From positions 57,349,001 to 57,413,000 of the forward strand of contig JAJNNQ010000075.1 in the NCBI GenBank assembly GCA_027886175.1: a stretch of DNA of 64,000 bases, given 5' to 3'. The notes beneath the pieces are model-generated. The model was not told the DNA's origin. It was given only the letters and a program-made list of their open reading frames with translations, and made no database searches. Source of the stretch: Phylloscopus collybita. Lineage: Eukaryota > Chordata > Aves > Passeriformes > Phylloscopidae. Below, piece after piece: positions 38,001 through 50,085 of the stretch (its first letter is position 1; the number at the start of each line of letters is the position of its first letter). A program made the position numbers and the translations under genes.

Positions 38001-39185
38001 AAAATCCCAGTTACCATAAATTATAGACAGGATGTTGTAACCGTGATTTCATATATGTTTAGTTCTAAAATTTAACACAAATAATCAGAGAGCAAACAGA
38101 CAAAGTTTACACTTTGTGTAAGTCAGTGAGCATAAATCTTTGAATTAACTTTGGTATATTCAAGAACCAGAATACTCTCTAAAACCTACATCAACACAGG
38201 TTTTCATTTTCAGTTCTGTACAACTTCATCAGTGATTTTCATTGTTAACATCCGGAGAGAGATGTGTGGTTTCAAGAGTTAGCAGTGTACACCCTATGGA
38301 TTTACTGCATAAATATTTTCAAGAAATCAGGTTATTGTATCAATAATAATGTTTGCAAGGTGCCATTAGACTAATATTTTGGAATGCTAGCATTCAGAGG
38401 ACATCAAAGAAAATTACAAGAATGAGGGTTCATTCCTTGGCACTGAAAGAGGAAATAAATCTACTGACAGTCGGTTTAATAAGACTATGAACGAGCTAGG
38501 AATTTGGAGTAAAAGGACTTTTGGAATTCTTGAAAAATCTTAAATAAGTGTCTTATTTTGTCCTATTCACTTTTTTCAGGATTTCTTGAAATTATCAGAC
38601 CTGAAGAAAAATTAGGATGACATTTTAAACTAAAATCTCATACATAATAGGAGTGCAAGAAAGCACACCATAAATGGCATTAAATATAAAGAACACTCAC
38701 TCTGATTCCATAACACTTTTCATTCATTATTAGGAATATCTTTATTTTTTGGTGACCTGTATCTGCTCACCTTGCTGTTTCCAGCAGTCTTTCTAGCACT
38801 GGAAGTTCTTTTCATGTTGACAAAGACTTTGAGGATTTTCTCTGTGTCTAGTAGTATGAACAGGCTGGAAAGAATGAGATATATCAAGTTATGCCCAACA
38901 GGTCCTTCAGGTAAACCAGTAAGGAAACTGTTTTGTAAAATCTCTCCAAATACAACAGCACATTACTGTATCTAGGAACAGAGAATTTCCTTTCAGTACT
39001 CCCTTTAAAGCCTTTATAAAAATTCAGAAACATTGATCTACAGTGAAGGACTCTACAGAGACCATTTGAGAGAAAGAGCATCCTGGGTACCTGTTCAGGC
39101 ACAAAGTGATTCCAGTTTTAGCAGCAAATGAATCTCATGACAGAGAACTGTGTTTAAAAGGTTTAAGGAAGGACAGCTTTCTTCT

Positions 39186-39330
39186 TTGGGTTTTTTGGTT
39201 CTGGTTTTTTTTGTTGTTTTTTTTTTTGTTTGTTTGTTTGGGTTTTTTGTTGTGTTTTTTTTTTGTTTGTTTGGGTTTTTTTGTTTTTGTTCTTTTTTGG
39301 GTTTTTTTTGTTTCTTCCTTTTTTTTTAAT
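39186..39330 (+). repeat. G/T-rich tract
   Basis: Consists of GGGTTTTTT, TTTGTTTG and T runs, with almost no A or C over about 140 bases. Long Phe/Leu/Cys-rich frames across it are compositional artefacts. Confidence 0.9.
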
Positions 39331-40164
39331 TTTATGTTAAAGGAATTTGAACTTTGTATCAAACAAAGTTTTCAGAGAAAAGTCTACTATTTTCACAGTA
39401 AGACACCAGGTCTCCAATATTTATGTCCCTTTTATGTCCCTCCTGTCTAAGGGGTTCACTTTAAGTTACTACTTTGCCCTGCTACAGATAACTGCGCCTT
39501 TTGGTAACTGAAAAATGAAAAGAAATATTATTAAATGTTATACCATATTGGCTAGGAATGGGTATGAATGATTGGTGCCCAAAACCCCAAGTTCTAGTTG
39601 GCACTTCTAAATTAAAAGAGAAGTAAAAGTGAGAAACTTCAGTTAGTTCTGCCCATCCCATATGCACAATGCTATATATATATATTGCAGTGCTTTCAAC
39701 ATGATTATGTTCTTTATGAGTTGAATATGGGAGGAGGGACTTATAGACTACACATAATTAATTTTTAATTTTATTTCTGACTGAGAAGACAGAAAAGTGA
39801 AAAAATCAGAAAAATATTAGGAATATGCATGCTACAGTGAAGCAAAAGAATATATATACTGCCACAAAATCACAGGGAATGAGAGGTTTTCTACCATCAC
39901 TTATCCTGCTTTATACTTTGAAAGGACTTGGGCACATGACCAAATTTCTCCAGGAATAACAATGTACGTCAGCTGATCTCTGCTAAAATTAACATCCTCC
40001 ACCCTGTCACACTCAACAAAGCTAGCAAAGCTGAACAAAACATATCTAAATGTTTCCACAATGCATGTGATTTTGATAAAGATATTATTTGGGGAAAAAA
40101 AAAGGTTATATGCCCGTATTATTGAAAATCAGTCTTGGGAAGGAATACCCATTCTAACAGGCAG

Positions 40165-40255
40165 AGAACATTTTCATTTTGTTTTGTTTAGTTTTTTGGG
40201 GTTGTTTGGTTTTTTTGGGTTTTTTTTGGGGGGGGTTGGGTTTTTTTTTTTTGAA
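40165..40255 (+). repeat. G/T-rich tract with G runs
   Basis: T runs interspersed with GGGG, GGG, an eight-base G run and another GGG, giving four G-runs close enough together to fold as a G-quadruplex. Confidence 0.9.
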
Positions 40256-42073
40256 TGTCAGAAATGAGATCTCTTTCCACTTTGACAGCTGCTGTCTTTT
40301 ATCTTGGAAAAATCACTTCTCCACAGACATTATTGCAATATTATCACAGTTATGAGTAGGACAGCTATGAGAAGGTAAATAATAAGGAAAAAACAAATCT
40401 GAGAGACTGAAAAAATAAATTAAGTGTTCAAGAAATACAGTTTGCTACTCATTGTAAATATGCAGTGATGCATCCTCACACTTCTGCTCATTCCTCTAAC
40501 TCTAGCACGCACTAGTTTGTTACTCATTCCAGGTGGGAAGGAAATCAGTCAATTATTTGTACAACTTGTTGAAAACATGCACTCCTACAAACTTATGTCT
40601 TTGGTTTCACAATTAAGCAAGCTAGATCAGTGCCAGCCTATCAATAAATGAAGTCCTAACCTGGAGGTACCTCACCCCAAAGTGAAGGAAGAATATCCAT
40701 GTTCTTTGCCCACTGGCACAGTGTTTCCCTGAATAAGGACATTTTAAAATGAGATACAAACTCCTATGAGGGATCACACAGCCCAAATGTCAGCTCCCTT
40801 TTCTTATCTGAAGTTAAAATTTGACAAGAAATGTGATAAATATAACAGAAAGAGAATTTGAGTTTTGGTTTTGTCTCTGACCCAAGACCTTCCTATAGCC
40901 AAGACACTTAGCTGAGCATTAAATGTGTAAAAACTGACTGAGAAGATGACAGGTTCCTCATAGACTCACAAGCCCCAGTAACAGAAATTGCTAAGGTATG
41001 GTTGCTCTGGACTTGTGCTTTCAAATATTTTCCCACGTGAGCTGGCAAGCAGGGGCTGACAAAGCATAGTTTATTGTGCCTGAAAGCAGCTGCAGTGTCT
41101 GGACTAGGAGTCTGGACTCCTAAAGTCAGTCATGTCTCAGAGCCTTAGAAAAGAACTCCCCATTTTATAGGAAATGCAATCCAGGCATATAGTGAAACTT
41201 TGATGAGATGTTTTCATTGCTACATCTTAAATATAACAAGGCTTTTCATTTGCTGCTTATAAAAATACACAAAATTGAAAGACACCTACACAATACATAG
41301 ACAAGACTAATTTAACTAAAATGACATAGATCCCTGCAATAGCTACAGTTCAGTCTCCTTACCTTCTGCTGTGGTCCTTGTGGTGCAGCTGTGTTATTCA
41401 CTCTGTAATGATTGCGATGACACATTAATTCAGCTTGTTAAAAAGCCTGGAAATGAAAAATATTTGAAGAAAGAAAGACAAAAGCTAAAACTCAACAGGA
41501 GTTGGTAAGTCTGACAGAAATTATACAGGTCCAGTTGCACACTGGAAATACTCAAAGAATAAGATGAACAGGCCATTTTTCTGAAAGAGCTGTTTAATTG
41601 AATATTTCTCCTGTGTTTCTCTAATCAAAGCCAGTCTGATGGGCCCAGAAAAAGAATTGCCTTTCTTATGCAGTATAATACTCATAAGGAGCTTCTGCAC
41701 CCCAGATTGCATCATATCTGTCATTACTTGAAGGTTGTGGTTTAGCACTGAAGCACCTGCAGCATACTAAATGCATCCCAGACACTGACTCTTATACAGT
41801 ATTGTCAAATAGTGCATAAGTAAATTGTGTCAAATAGTTGGAATTATCTAGTCTTCTCTCTGTAGTTTGTCTTACATAACCTGCATTAGGCCTATGAGTT
41901 CAGAAAGTCACATTGGCAGCTTGCCAATCCTCAAGAATTCATTGGGATTTTAAATCTCCTAATGATCTTACTCGATATCACTGCCAAATATTTGTACAAG
42001 TGACTTTGGTTTGTTGCTCCTCAAATGAAAAGATAATCAGATGAGAGATTCTTCTAGGCTTTTTAGAGTGCCA

Positions 42074-42139
42074 TGTTGTTTTTTGGTTTTCTTTGGTTTG
42101 GTTTTTTGTTGTTGTTTGGTTTTTGGGTTTGTTTGTTTG

Positions 42140-42172
<33 letters not shown>
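42074..42172 (+). repeat. G/T-rich tract
   Basis: GGTTTTTTG and (TTTG)n repeats over about 100 bases, with very little A or C. Confidence 0.9.
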
Positions 42173-42173
<1 letters not shown>

Positions 42174-43742
42174 AAAATTAACCAGCAAGTACAACTGTCA
42201 TACTCATTTAACCACTGTTTCTCAAGGAGAACATGTTGAAGTCATAAAGAAAACAACAAAAAAAATCTTTAATGCTGATTCAGAATTTGTGGAAATTTAA
42301 GCTATTCTTATCCTTGTGCAACCTACATATCCTCAGAACTGCATAGGAGAACAGTGGTTCTCCAGACATTCACATGCAGTGCTAGAGGCAACAAGTCTAA
42401 GGTACTTCTTCATTCAGCATTATGCCATTTATTGCTAAAAAAGTCTGTTCTATCCCCAGCACTGCTGTGGCATGTACTGACAAAAAATCAAGTGGCAAAT
42501 GCAAGACTTCAGTCTGCCATTATCTAATCTCAAGATTAGATTCCAAGATAATTACACATTTCAAATAGAAATTAGATTAAAGCTAGACTGATATTCTAAT
42601 CAAGTGGGAGTTCAGTTTGGTAATTGTTATTGCAACATATTAAAAGAATCTGGTACATGTAAACAAAGGCTGTTGTAGTACAGCTGAAATAATTCAGACT
42701 CCTGCATATTTGTAGCCACTTGTTTATTTCACTTCAAGGAGATGGCTCATCTTTAAGAGGTTAAGCTACTTGTGAAGGCTCTATGAACTTGCAAAGATTT
42801 TGTCTAAACTGGCTCATCTACCTCTGTGTGAGGGTGTTTTACATATTGAAATAGTCACATTTAAATATTTCTATGCTTTTTCAGCCCAGTTTGAGCAGTT
42901 CTCAAATGAGATATTTAAACCTTTCTGTACTCACATAAATAATTGTTCCTCATCTGACACCCACTGCAAAGAATGGAGTTAAATACAAAGAATGTTTGTC
43001 TGTGCTAGGATTGCAGTATTGAGTTCTCAAAGAAGCAGAGTGAGATGGGGAGCTAAGGAAAGTATGATCTTACTTGTAATGTAGTGGTTAATTAGCTAAT
43101 TGGGACTCATAACAAAGCTTGGCAAACTAGATCTACTGCAGAGTACGCAGTATTCTGACAGCAACCTCACAACTTGGTATCCTAATGCTCATTAAGACTT
43201 GACTTTTCCTGGTCTCATGAAAGTCAGGTTGTGATTTCCTGGAGTGAATTTGATTGAGTATTCACACCCTGGAATTATACCTCTCTTTCCAGGATCATTT
43301 TCCACAAGTAACCTAAGTGGAATAGCTTGATTCCTAAGCAGCTCTTCTCATGCTCATGTTTTACCAAGTGTGGGTTAAATACTGAAGGGGCAACAAACCT
43401 ATAGAAAAATAAAGCATTCACTATGCTTTCAGCAAAGCCTGGACAGCATCCAAAGACAGGCTTGTTTTAGCAAGAGGGGATCTTGGCTGCAATCCTGGTG
43501 GCCTGAAAAGGAATGAGAACAAATGCAGAAATCCAATCAGATTCTCTCAGGCAGACAGTAAGGAGTATTACTCATAGCAATTTATTAGCATTGACTTTCT
43601 AAACTTTTGCCATTTATGATATTTCAGTTCACTGGGATGTTGGGGATTTTTTATCAGACCTTCAGCCCTTTCACTGATATGAGTGAATGAATTCTTATTT
43701 ATCAACACAAGAAGTTTCTCTACTCATTCTTTTAGTTCAAAG

Positions 43743-44770
43743 CATAGAATCAGAATCATAGAATAACTCAGGTTGGAAGGGATTTTTAAAGGTCAGCTAG
43801 TCCAATCTTTCCTGCCATGACCAGCAGCATCTTCAGCTGGATCAGGCTTCCTCAGGGCTGCCTCAAGCCTGACCTTGAATATTTCCAGAGATGAGGCATA
43901 TACCTCTTCTGGACAAATTGTTCCATGTTTCACCACCCTAGTCATAAAAACCTTCTTCTTAAAATCTAATCTAATCCTATCTATTCCATTCTGCCCTCCT
44001 TCAGTTTGAAAACATTATCGCTTTTCATTTTGCAACAAGTGCTGTTAAACAGTTTGTCCCCATCATTCTTATAAGATCTCTTTACGTATTTCAGCACCTC
44101 AGTAAGGTCTCCCTGGATCCTTTTGTCCTCCAGGCTGAACAAGTTCAGCTCTTTTAGCCTTTCCTCACAGGAGATGTGTTCTATTGCTCTAATTATTTTT
44201 ATGGCCCTTCTCTGGACTCTCTTCAGTACACTGAGGACCACAGACTTGTATGCAATACACCAAGTGGAGCCCCATGAGGGCAGAGCAGAGAAACAGAAGG
44301 ACCTCCCTGCTGCCATACTTCTTTTGATGCAGCCCTTCTGGGCTGTAAGTGCACACTGCCAGTTCATGTCCAGCCTGTCATCTACCAGCAGTCCCAAATC
44401 TTTTTCAGCAGGGTTGCCCTTGGTCCCCTCATCCTCCAGCCTGTGTTGGTACCAGGGGTTGCACAGACCCAGTTGCAGCACTTGCACTTGGCTTTGTTGA
44501 ACCTTGTGAGGTTCACATGGGACTGCTTCTTCAACCTGTCATCAGGGTGACATCATATTTCCCAGGTGTATCAACACCACCACTCACTCGGTGTTATCTG
44601 CAACTTGCTCAGGGTGCACTCGATCCCTCTGTTGAGGACATTGTTGAAGACATTGAACAATATTGGTCCCCATACAAACCCATGGAGGATAGCCCTTAGC
44701 ATTGATCTTCATCTGGACATTGAGGTATTGACCACTCCCTCTGGATTTGACCACCCAAAAAATTCCAAAT
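43743..44770 (-). mobile_element. CR1 LINE, 5'-truncated, with decayed reverse-transcriptase C-terminus
   Basis: The plus-strand left edge has repeats of ATAGAATC/ATAGAATA, the reversed terminal octamer of CR1, then the 3' UTR, and further right the reverse-transcriptase ORF on the minus strand. The 168-codon frame at 43981-44487 preserves CR1 ORF2 C-terminal landmarks: NPAEKDLGLLVDDRLDMNWQ, the KRVQRRAIKIIRAIEH segment and EERLKELNLFSLEDKRIQGD. A stretch in the ILGCIK region is deleted, and the region of the catalytic FADD motif (about 44600) is frameshifted, so it cannot be active. CR1 elements make no target-site duplication. The right edge is approximate. Confidence 0.88.
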
Positions 44771-46424
44771 CGTTGCTCCCTCTACAAAACATCCTATTCA
44801 TTTTCAAAATTTGTTATCTTTCACTCTGAATGGTCAGTCCTTCATTTACAGACCCATATTTTCAGTTTTCTTTAACTGTTTTCAATCTTACACACTCTTC
44901 AAGGATTGTGTTAATTTGGGATAATGGGTGGTTTATGTGCTTAAGCAGAATTAGCTAAATTTGTATAACATTTTGTATGCTTTTCCATTAATAAATAATT
45001 ATTCCTTGTAGTTCAATAAACTAGAAAGTTATACTGAAAGAGTATAATGTGCTAGCATTTAGGAACAATGCTAGGATTGTGAAGTAAGATTTATTTCAAA
45101 TATTAATTCGTTTTTCATTTTTAATTTTAGCTACAATAAAGTTCATATTTCATTGCAGTCACTCAAACATAATAAAGTAATGTCAAACAGTACAGAATGA
45201 TGCAAAAGGTTTCTGGCATGACCAAGACACACTGTGAATGCTATTGTCTATTGCAGTTTAATGGGTCTCAATTGCTGTAGCTAGTATATCATATTGTGCA
45301 AAGAAAAAAAACATAATTAAATGCTATTTCTATGTAATTACACCATCCATTATTCATTACTAAAATTAAGGCAATTTTTGAAGTCTTCTATCACAATAAA
45401 CTATTAGAGAAAAATAAAAATCATCTGAGATGAAACCTCGGTTTTACGCTTTATTGTATGTCTGAGTGCCCGCAGCCTGTGCTGAACAAGGAACACATTT
45501 ACTTCTTGAGAGAAGTCTTCTTCTCCAGAAAGAAATAAGAGCACACCAAAGCATAATTATCCAACATTTTTACTTACATGTAGGAAAGGATATTACAGAG
45601 GTATCAAAAACCCCCATTTGAGAAAACCGTAAGATAACACGCACACAATTTTTTGTACTCAGTAACCATGCAGGAAGAGGGTTGTCCATACAGCAAGAGG
45701 TGCTGAAAGATAATTGTACACTTGATATTCTATGAGAGAAAGATAGTGAAAATCATAAATTTTTCCAACCTGAATCTGGCAATCTGAATCGTAGAAATTT
45801 AAGTTTTTCAAAATTGTTATATCAATATATGGAATATATGTAATGAGTAACAGTTTCCTATGAAACTCAATAGCATACAAGAGCAGTAATCCAAGTGTTC
45901 TAAAATTGTTTTCAACAGCAACAAAACCAACAACATTAATTAATTAATTAATTAATAAAAAAACTACCAACCCAAAAACCCCCCAAACGTTTCCTTTCTT
46001 CCTCTATGCCCACCACTGAAAAAATCAGAGCTCTGTTGAACTGCCATAAAAATGTCAGAGACATACTTCAAACATAGGAAATTCTACTTTTCTGTTATAA
46101 CAGTGCTTAAATTAGGCTGTGCCTTAAAATGCAGTAATAACAGGATCCCAAAACTAAATTATGAAGCTCATTATTACATAAGGTCAACAGTACCCACAAG
46201 ATAAACAGACTGAAAAAAACTCTCTAAGAAAAAAATCCTTTATGTTTCTAAGAAAACTTTATGAACACTGAGATCTAGGGAGATATACTTAACAAACATA
46301 ACGAACATCCATCATGAAAATTTTCACAGAAGTTTGGTTCCTTCTCAGCAATTAGGTATATATGTTAAGGAAAATTAGTGGTAGTGAGATCCAAGTTCTT
46401 TTCATATTTTATGTTTCCTATCAA
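44771..46424. other. Intergenic: nothing recognised
   Basis: AT-rich DNA. It contains an (ATTA)n run followed by an A/C-rich stretch at 45905-45990; otherwise no feature was recognised. Confidence 0.55.
45905..45990 (+). repeat. (ATTA)n plus A/C-rich tract
   Basis: Five to six ATTA units at about 45935-45957 are embedded in A/C-rich sequence with CCAACCC and CCCCCC words. Confidence 0.85.
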
Positions 46425-46986
46425 AAGAAGCATGGCCAGAAGATTGAGGGAAGTGGTTTTGCCCCTCTGCTCTGCTCTGGTGACACCACCTGCAGTGCTG
46501 CATCCAGCTCTGGGGTACCCAGCACAGGAAAGACATCAGCCTTTTGATGTCTTTCCTAATAATCATAGGACTGGATCACCTTTCCTAGAAGGAAAGGCCG
46601 AAATAATATTTTTCAGCCTGGAGCAAGGAAGGCTTCAGGTTGACCTATCTGAGGGTTTGCAGTACCAGAAGGGAACAGACATGAAAGACAGAGAGGAACT
46701 ATTTACAAGAGCATGTAGTGATAGGACAAGGGGGAATGGCTTTGAAAGGTGACGTAGATTTAGATTGAATATTTGGAAGAAAATTTTACTATGCGTGTGC
46801 CGAGGCCCTGAAACAGATTTCTTAGAGAAGTTCTGGATGCTGCATTCCTAAAAGCATTCAACATCAGGCTGGATAGGTCTTTAAGCAACCAAGTCTAGTG
46901 AAAAGTATCCTTAACCATGGCAGGGGATTGGGAATCAGATGATTTTTAAGGTCTTTTCTGACTCAAACCATTCTTTGATTCTATAT
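46425..46986 (+). mobile_element. CR1 LINE 3' fragment, plus orientation
   Basis: Begins with AAGCATGGCCAGAAGATTGA and TGCCCCTCTGCTCTGCTCTG, continues with a CTGCAGTGCTGCATCCAGCT segment, then GATAGGACAAGGGGAATGGC, CCATGGCAGGGGATTGG and the terminal CCATTCTTTGATTCTAT. This is the order of the end of CR1 ORF2 and its 3' UTR. The frame is broken, and an internal part of about 100 bases around 46550-46580 differs from the usual element, suggesting deletion or local rearrangement. Confidence 0.88.
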
Positions 46987-49835
46987 CTAGATGGTGAAGG
47001 CAGGAGTAATGATGCAGACAGAAGGATGTCCTCTGCCAATCTGGACACTGGCTGGCAGCAAAGGAAAAAGTGAATCAAGATGTTAAAGGTGTTCTTGGAG
47101 GGGAAAAAAGTACTATTTATTGATCTACTTTTGAAGTGCATCTCTCTATGAAAATCTCAGCATTTGAAAGATGGACTCCAGAACAGGAACCAAGGAGAAG
47201 CTTTCAAGATGGGGCAGACAGCACACAGGCAGTGGAAAGATGGTGACACATTTTTTGCCACAGTACTACTAAGAAGAATATTTTTATTCTTAGAACAACT
47301 TGAATATAAAAGATTATAGAGTCAGTATAACAAAACATTTTCCAGCAAGTGACAGAAGAGAAAATGAACCCAATTATACGCTGATAACAGAAGAAGAAAT
47401 GGGCATTTATAACAGCAAGTAATGTCAAACAGATAAGATTAGAGAAACATGTGAAGTCAGTTACAAATGAGAAGATGGATAACATCTAAAGAGAAACTAA
47501 ATGAGCTGTGGTCATAAATTGGACACCATACCATGACATGTACAAATTCAGTGGTCACACTCATTTATCATAGTAGATATTAGATCTGCTAGAAGATAGG
47601 AAAACTCCCACCAAAAAAAAGCTGGACAACTATTCCATGAAAGAGATGTCCAGGCTGACAAACAAAAAATTCCAAAACTTAAAGTGATTATAAGACTAAT
47701 AATTTCCACTAAAAAAAAAAAAAACAAACAATAAATCACATAAAATTTTAGAAAATATAAAAATAGGGTACATTCAAAAGAAATTAGAGGCAATGAGAGG
47801 AGAAAAATATTTTTCAGATAGTTCAAATAGACTTAGATCTTGGTTTTAATATTACTCTGAGGCTAATGACACAGAGACTTGAATAAGACAGAAATTGGCC
47901 CACTGTAAAAATACATGGAATCATAGTTTGCATCCAGTGTGACAGAATCATATCAGTAGTTCAGATCTGAGTTAAATATTTTTAGTTTCTAGGTATATAA
48001 TATATATAATATATATAATATATATAATATATATAATATATATATAATATATATAATATATATAATATATATAATATATATAGTGTTTTGAAACCTTAGT
48101 GACATAAAGAAACAATTTTATTCCAAGACAAGATTGCTACATCTTGCAAAACAATGTTAGCAATAGACAATTTAAATAACTGTTAAAGTACAAAACATTT
48201 TTTCAATCTGTTGTTGATGCATCTTCCACTCTAATTTATCAATCTCTTTTATTTCATACAGATTGCCAACAAATTACAATATGCAAACTAAAAAAAAAAT
48301 CCACAGCCTGTGTTGTTCTCTCAAAATATTGCATTTTACTGGCTGATATAAAGAAATGTTACCATAAGAAAAAAAAAGGGCACAGAAAGTTACACAGAGT
48401 GGCACCTTTGAAATGTTTTCTTTCACTAAAATTTTCATTAAAGGTCAGAAAAATATGCAGAAAATACAGTAAAAAAAAAAAAAAAACAACATAAACTTAA
48501 CACATTGAGTCAACCTCTACCATATAGTTCACAAGAAAAGATAAAATCAAAGATGCAGTCAGGTGGTGCTCTGTGTTTTCTAACTGGAATCAAAACAAGG
48601 CACAGAATGTTAGAATGAGGGAAAGAGATCTTGTCCTCTCACCTTACCTACTGGCACCCATCATTACCTAGAAACATAGTAATGTCATCATGTGGCCTTC
48701 AATGAGACTTATACTACAAAATTAGCTTAATTGCCAGTGGAAGTCAAGATGTAATATCAACCCTGTGTGGCAAATGCCCTTATGCACTGGTCAAAATATC
48801 ATCTTTCCTACCAAACACCCAGCAAGCTTTCTCATTATGTTCTTTAGAGTTCCTGCAAAATAAGCCTCTTGCTGTGCTATTTCCTAAATACTTCCAAAAC
48901 ATGATGCCTACAGGTTCTCTGAGTAAAATCTTGCAAAGCTGCAAATCACTTTAAGGGCTGACAGAATGCAAAAAGCAACCAAATTGTAGCTACAGAGTTT
49001 TTAAAGCTCCATTGGTCTAGAAAAAAGTTGCTGCTGTTGCTCCATGACTGCAGACCTGAAGCGATTGATAATCACAGTGATGAGTCATTCTCTGGGTAAT
49101 CTCAATTAAGTGGTTTCTAGTGTTCAGCAAATTCTTCTTAAATGCATTTTGCTTCACAGAAGTGGACAAACAGCAATATAACATTGTCCTAACCTTGTAG
49201 GAAAATGTCAGGCTTCATTAGCACTTTTATGAAGATTTACATCTTCAGGTAATGACACCATCTGCCTAAATATATTTTTCCCAAATCATAATTAGAAAAG
49301 CACTGGCTAAAAGGTTAGGTAGTTAAGGATAGCTTAAAATATCTTCATTCAAATCAACTCATGTCAATCTTTCATCACATTCACTTTTTTTTTCTAAATG
49401 TTTTCTAGTCATGTCCATTTGACTCAAGTGTCAAACTTGTAGTGGAGCATTAGAAAACTTATTAAATATATTCATAAAGTAAAAGAAAACTGCCTTCTCA
49501 ATATATTTTGTTGTGTGCTAGAAATATTGCAGCCCATTTTAAAACTTCCATTTTAAAGCAATATCTCCAGTTCTTAATTTGGGCTTGATACTTAACCTAA
49601 ACCGTATTGAATTCTTATATTACATGAGACTGAAAATTATGTAAGTCCAAACAAAATTATCCAAGTCTGATATTAGCTGCAAGAAACCAAAAGCATTACT
49701 GAAGTCTGAAGAGTTTAAGTTTTAATGTCTTGCTTAATTTCATGCTCCAACTGTCTGCTTCTCAGATTTAAAAAGGGAAAAAAAAAAAAAGACTGATGAA
49801 GAGAAGGGGAAAGAAAATACTTCCCACCACTTTTT
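46987..49835. other. Intergenic: AT minisatellite, no gene
   Basis: Contains the AT-only tandem array at 47993-48081 and A runs at about 47711-47724 and 48472-48486. No coding or RNA gene signal was recognised. Confidence 0.55.
47993..48081. repeat. AT-only tandem array, unit TATATATAA (9 bp)
   Basis: About nine copies of TATATATAA, one of them an 11-base variant with an extra TA. The array consists only of A and T and is nearly self-complementary. Confidence 0.93.
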
Positions 49836-50085
49836 CTAGTCCAAGAGCAAAAGGTCATCAAATAAACTATCAAATACAACGGAAACTAAAGAAAATATGC
49901 CTACACACCATGCAGAGAGGACTTGTGGAATCCCTTGCCACAAAAATTTTGCATTGCTACAGGGCTTTGATAGTTTCACAGATGAGGATCCATGGCCTTT
50001 TATGTACACCATGGAATACCCTGCTTCTGTCACCAATGAGAACCTGGAATTCAGCTCAGTAGTTATTGTGAATTTATCTAGACAG
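49836..50085 (+). mobile_element. Ancient CR1/L3-like LINE fragment
   Basis: The run CTTGTGGAATCCCTTGCCAC followed by a TTTGATAGTTTCA segment and GATGAGGATCCATGG resembles the end of amniote L3/CR1 ORF2, plus orientation. It is strongly diverged and only short motifs remain, so the limits and family are tentative. Confidence 0.4.

Larger units (their letters stand above)
33003..43742. other. Intergenic: simple tracts and candidate regulatory blocks, no gene
   Basis: Almost 11 kb with no coding signal. A/C- or G/T-rich tracts occur at about 37880-38000, 39186-39330, 40165-40255 and 42074-42172, and an A run at about 35877-35893. A non-repetitive block with many transcription-factor-like sites is at 36940-37340. 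Palindromic homeodomain-type sites lie at 42522-42541 and 43090-43101. The remaining sequence shows nothing I recognise. Confidence 0.55.

Noticed and set aside
46378..46752. 124-codon plus-strand frame
   Set aside because: Decayed CR1 ORF2 reading, not a host gene.
47993..48081. Possible CRISPR-like or satellite array
   Set aside because: A simple 9-bp AT array without spacers; CRISPR does not apply to a vertebrate genome.
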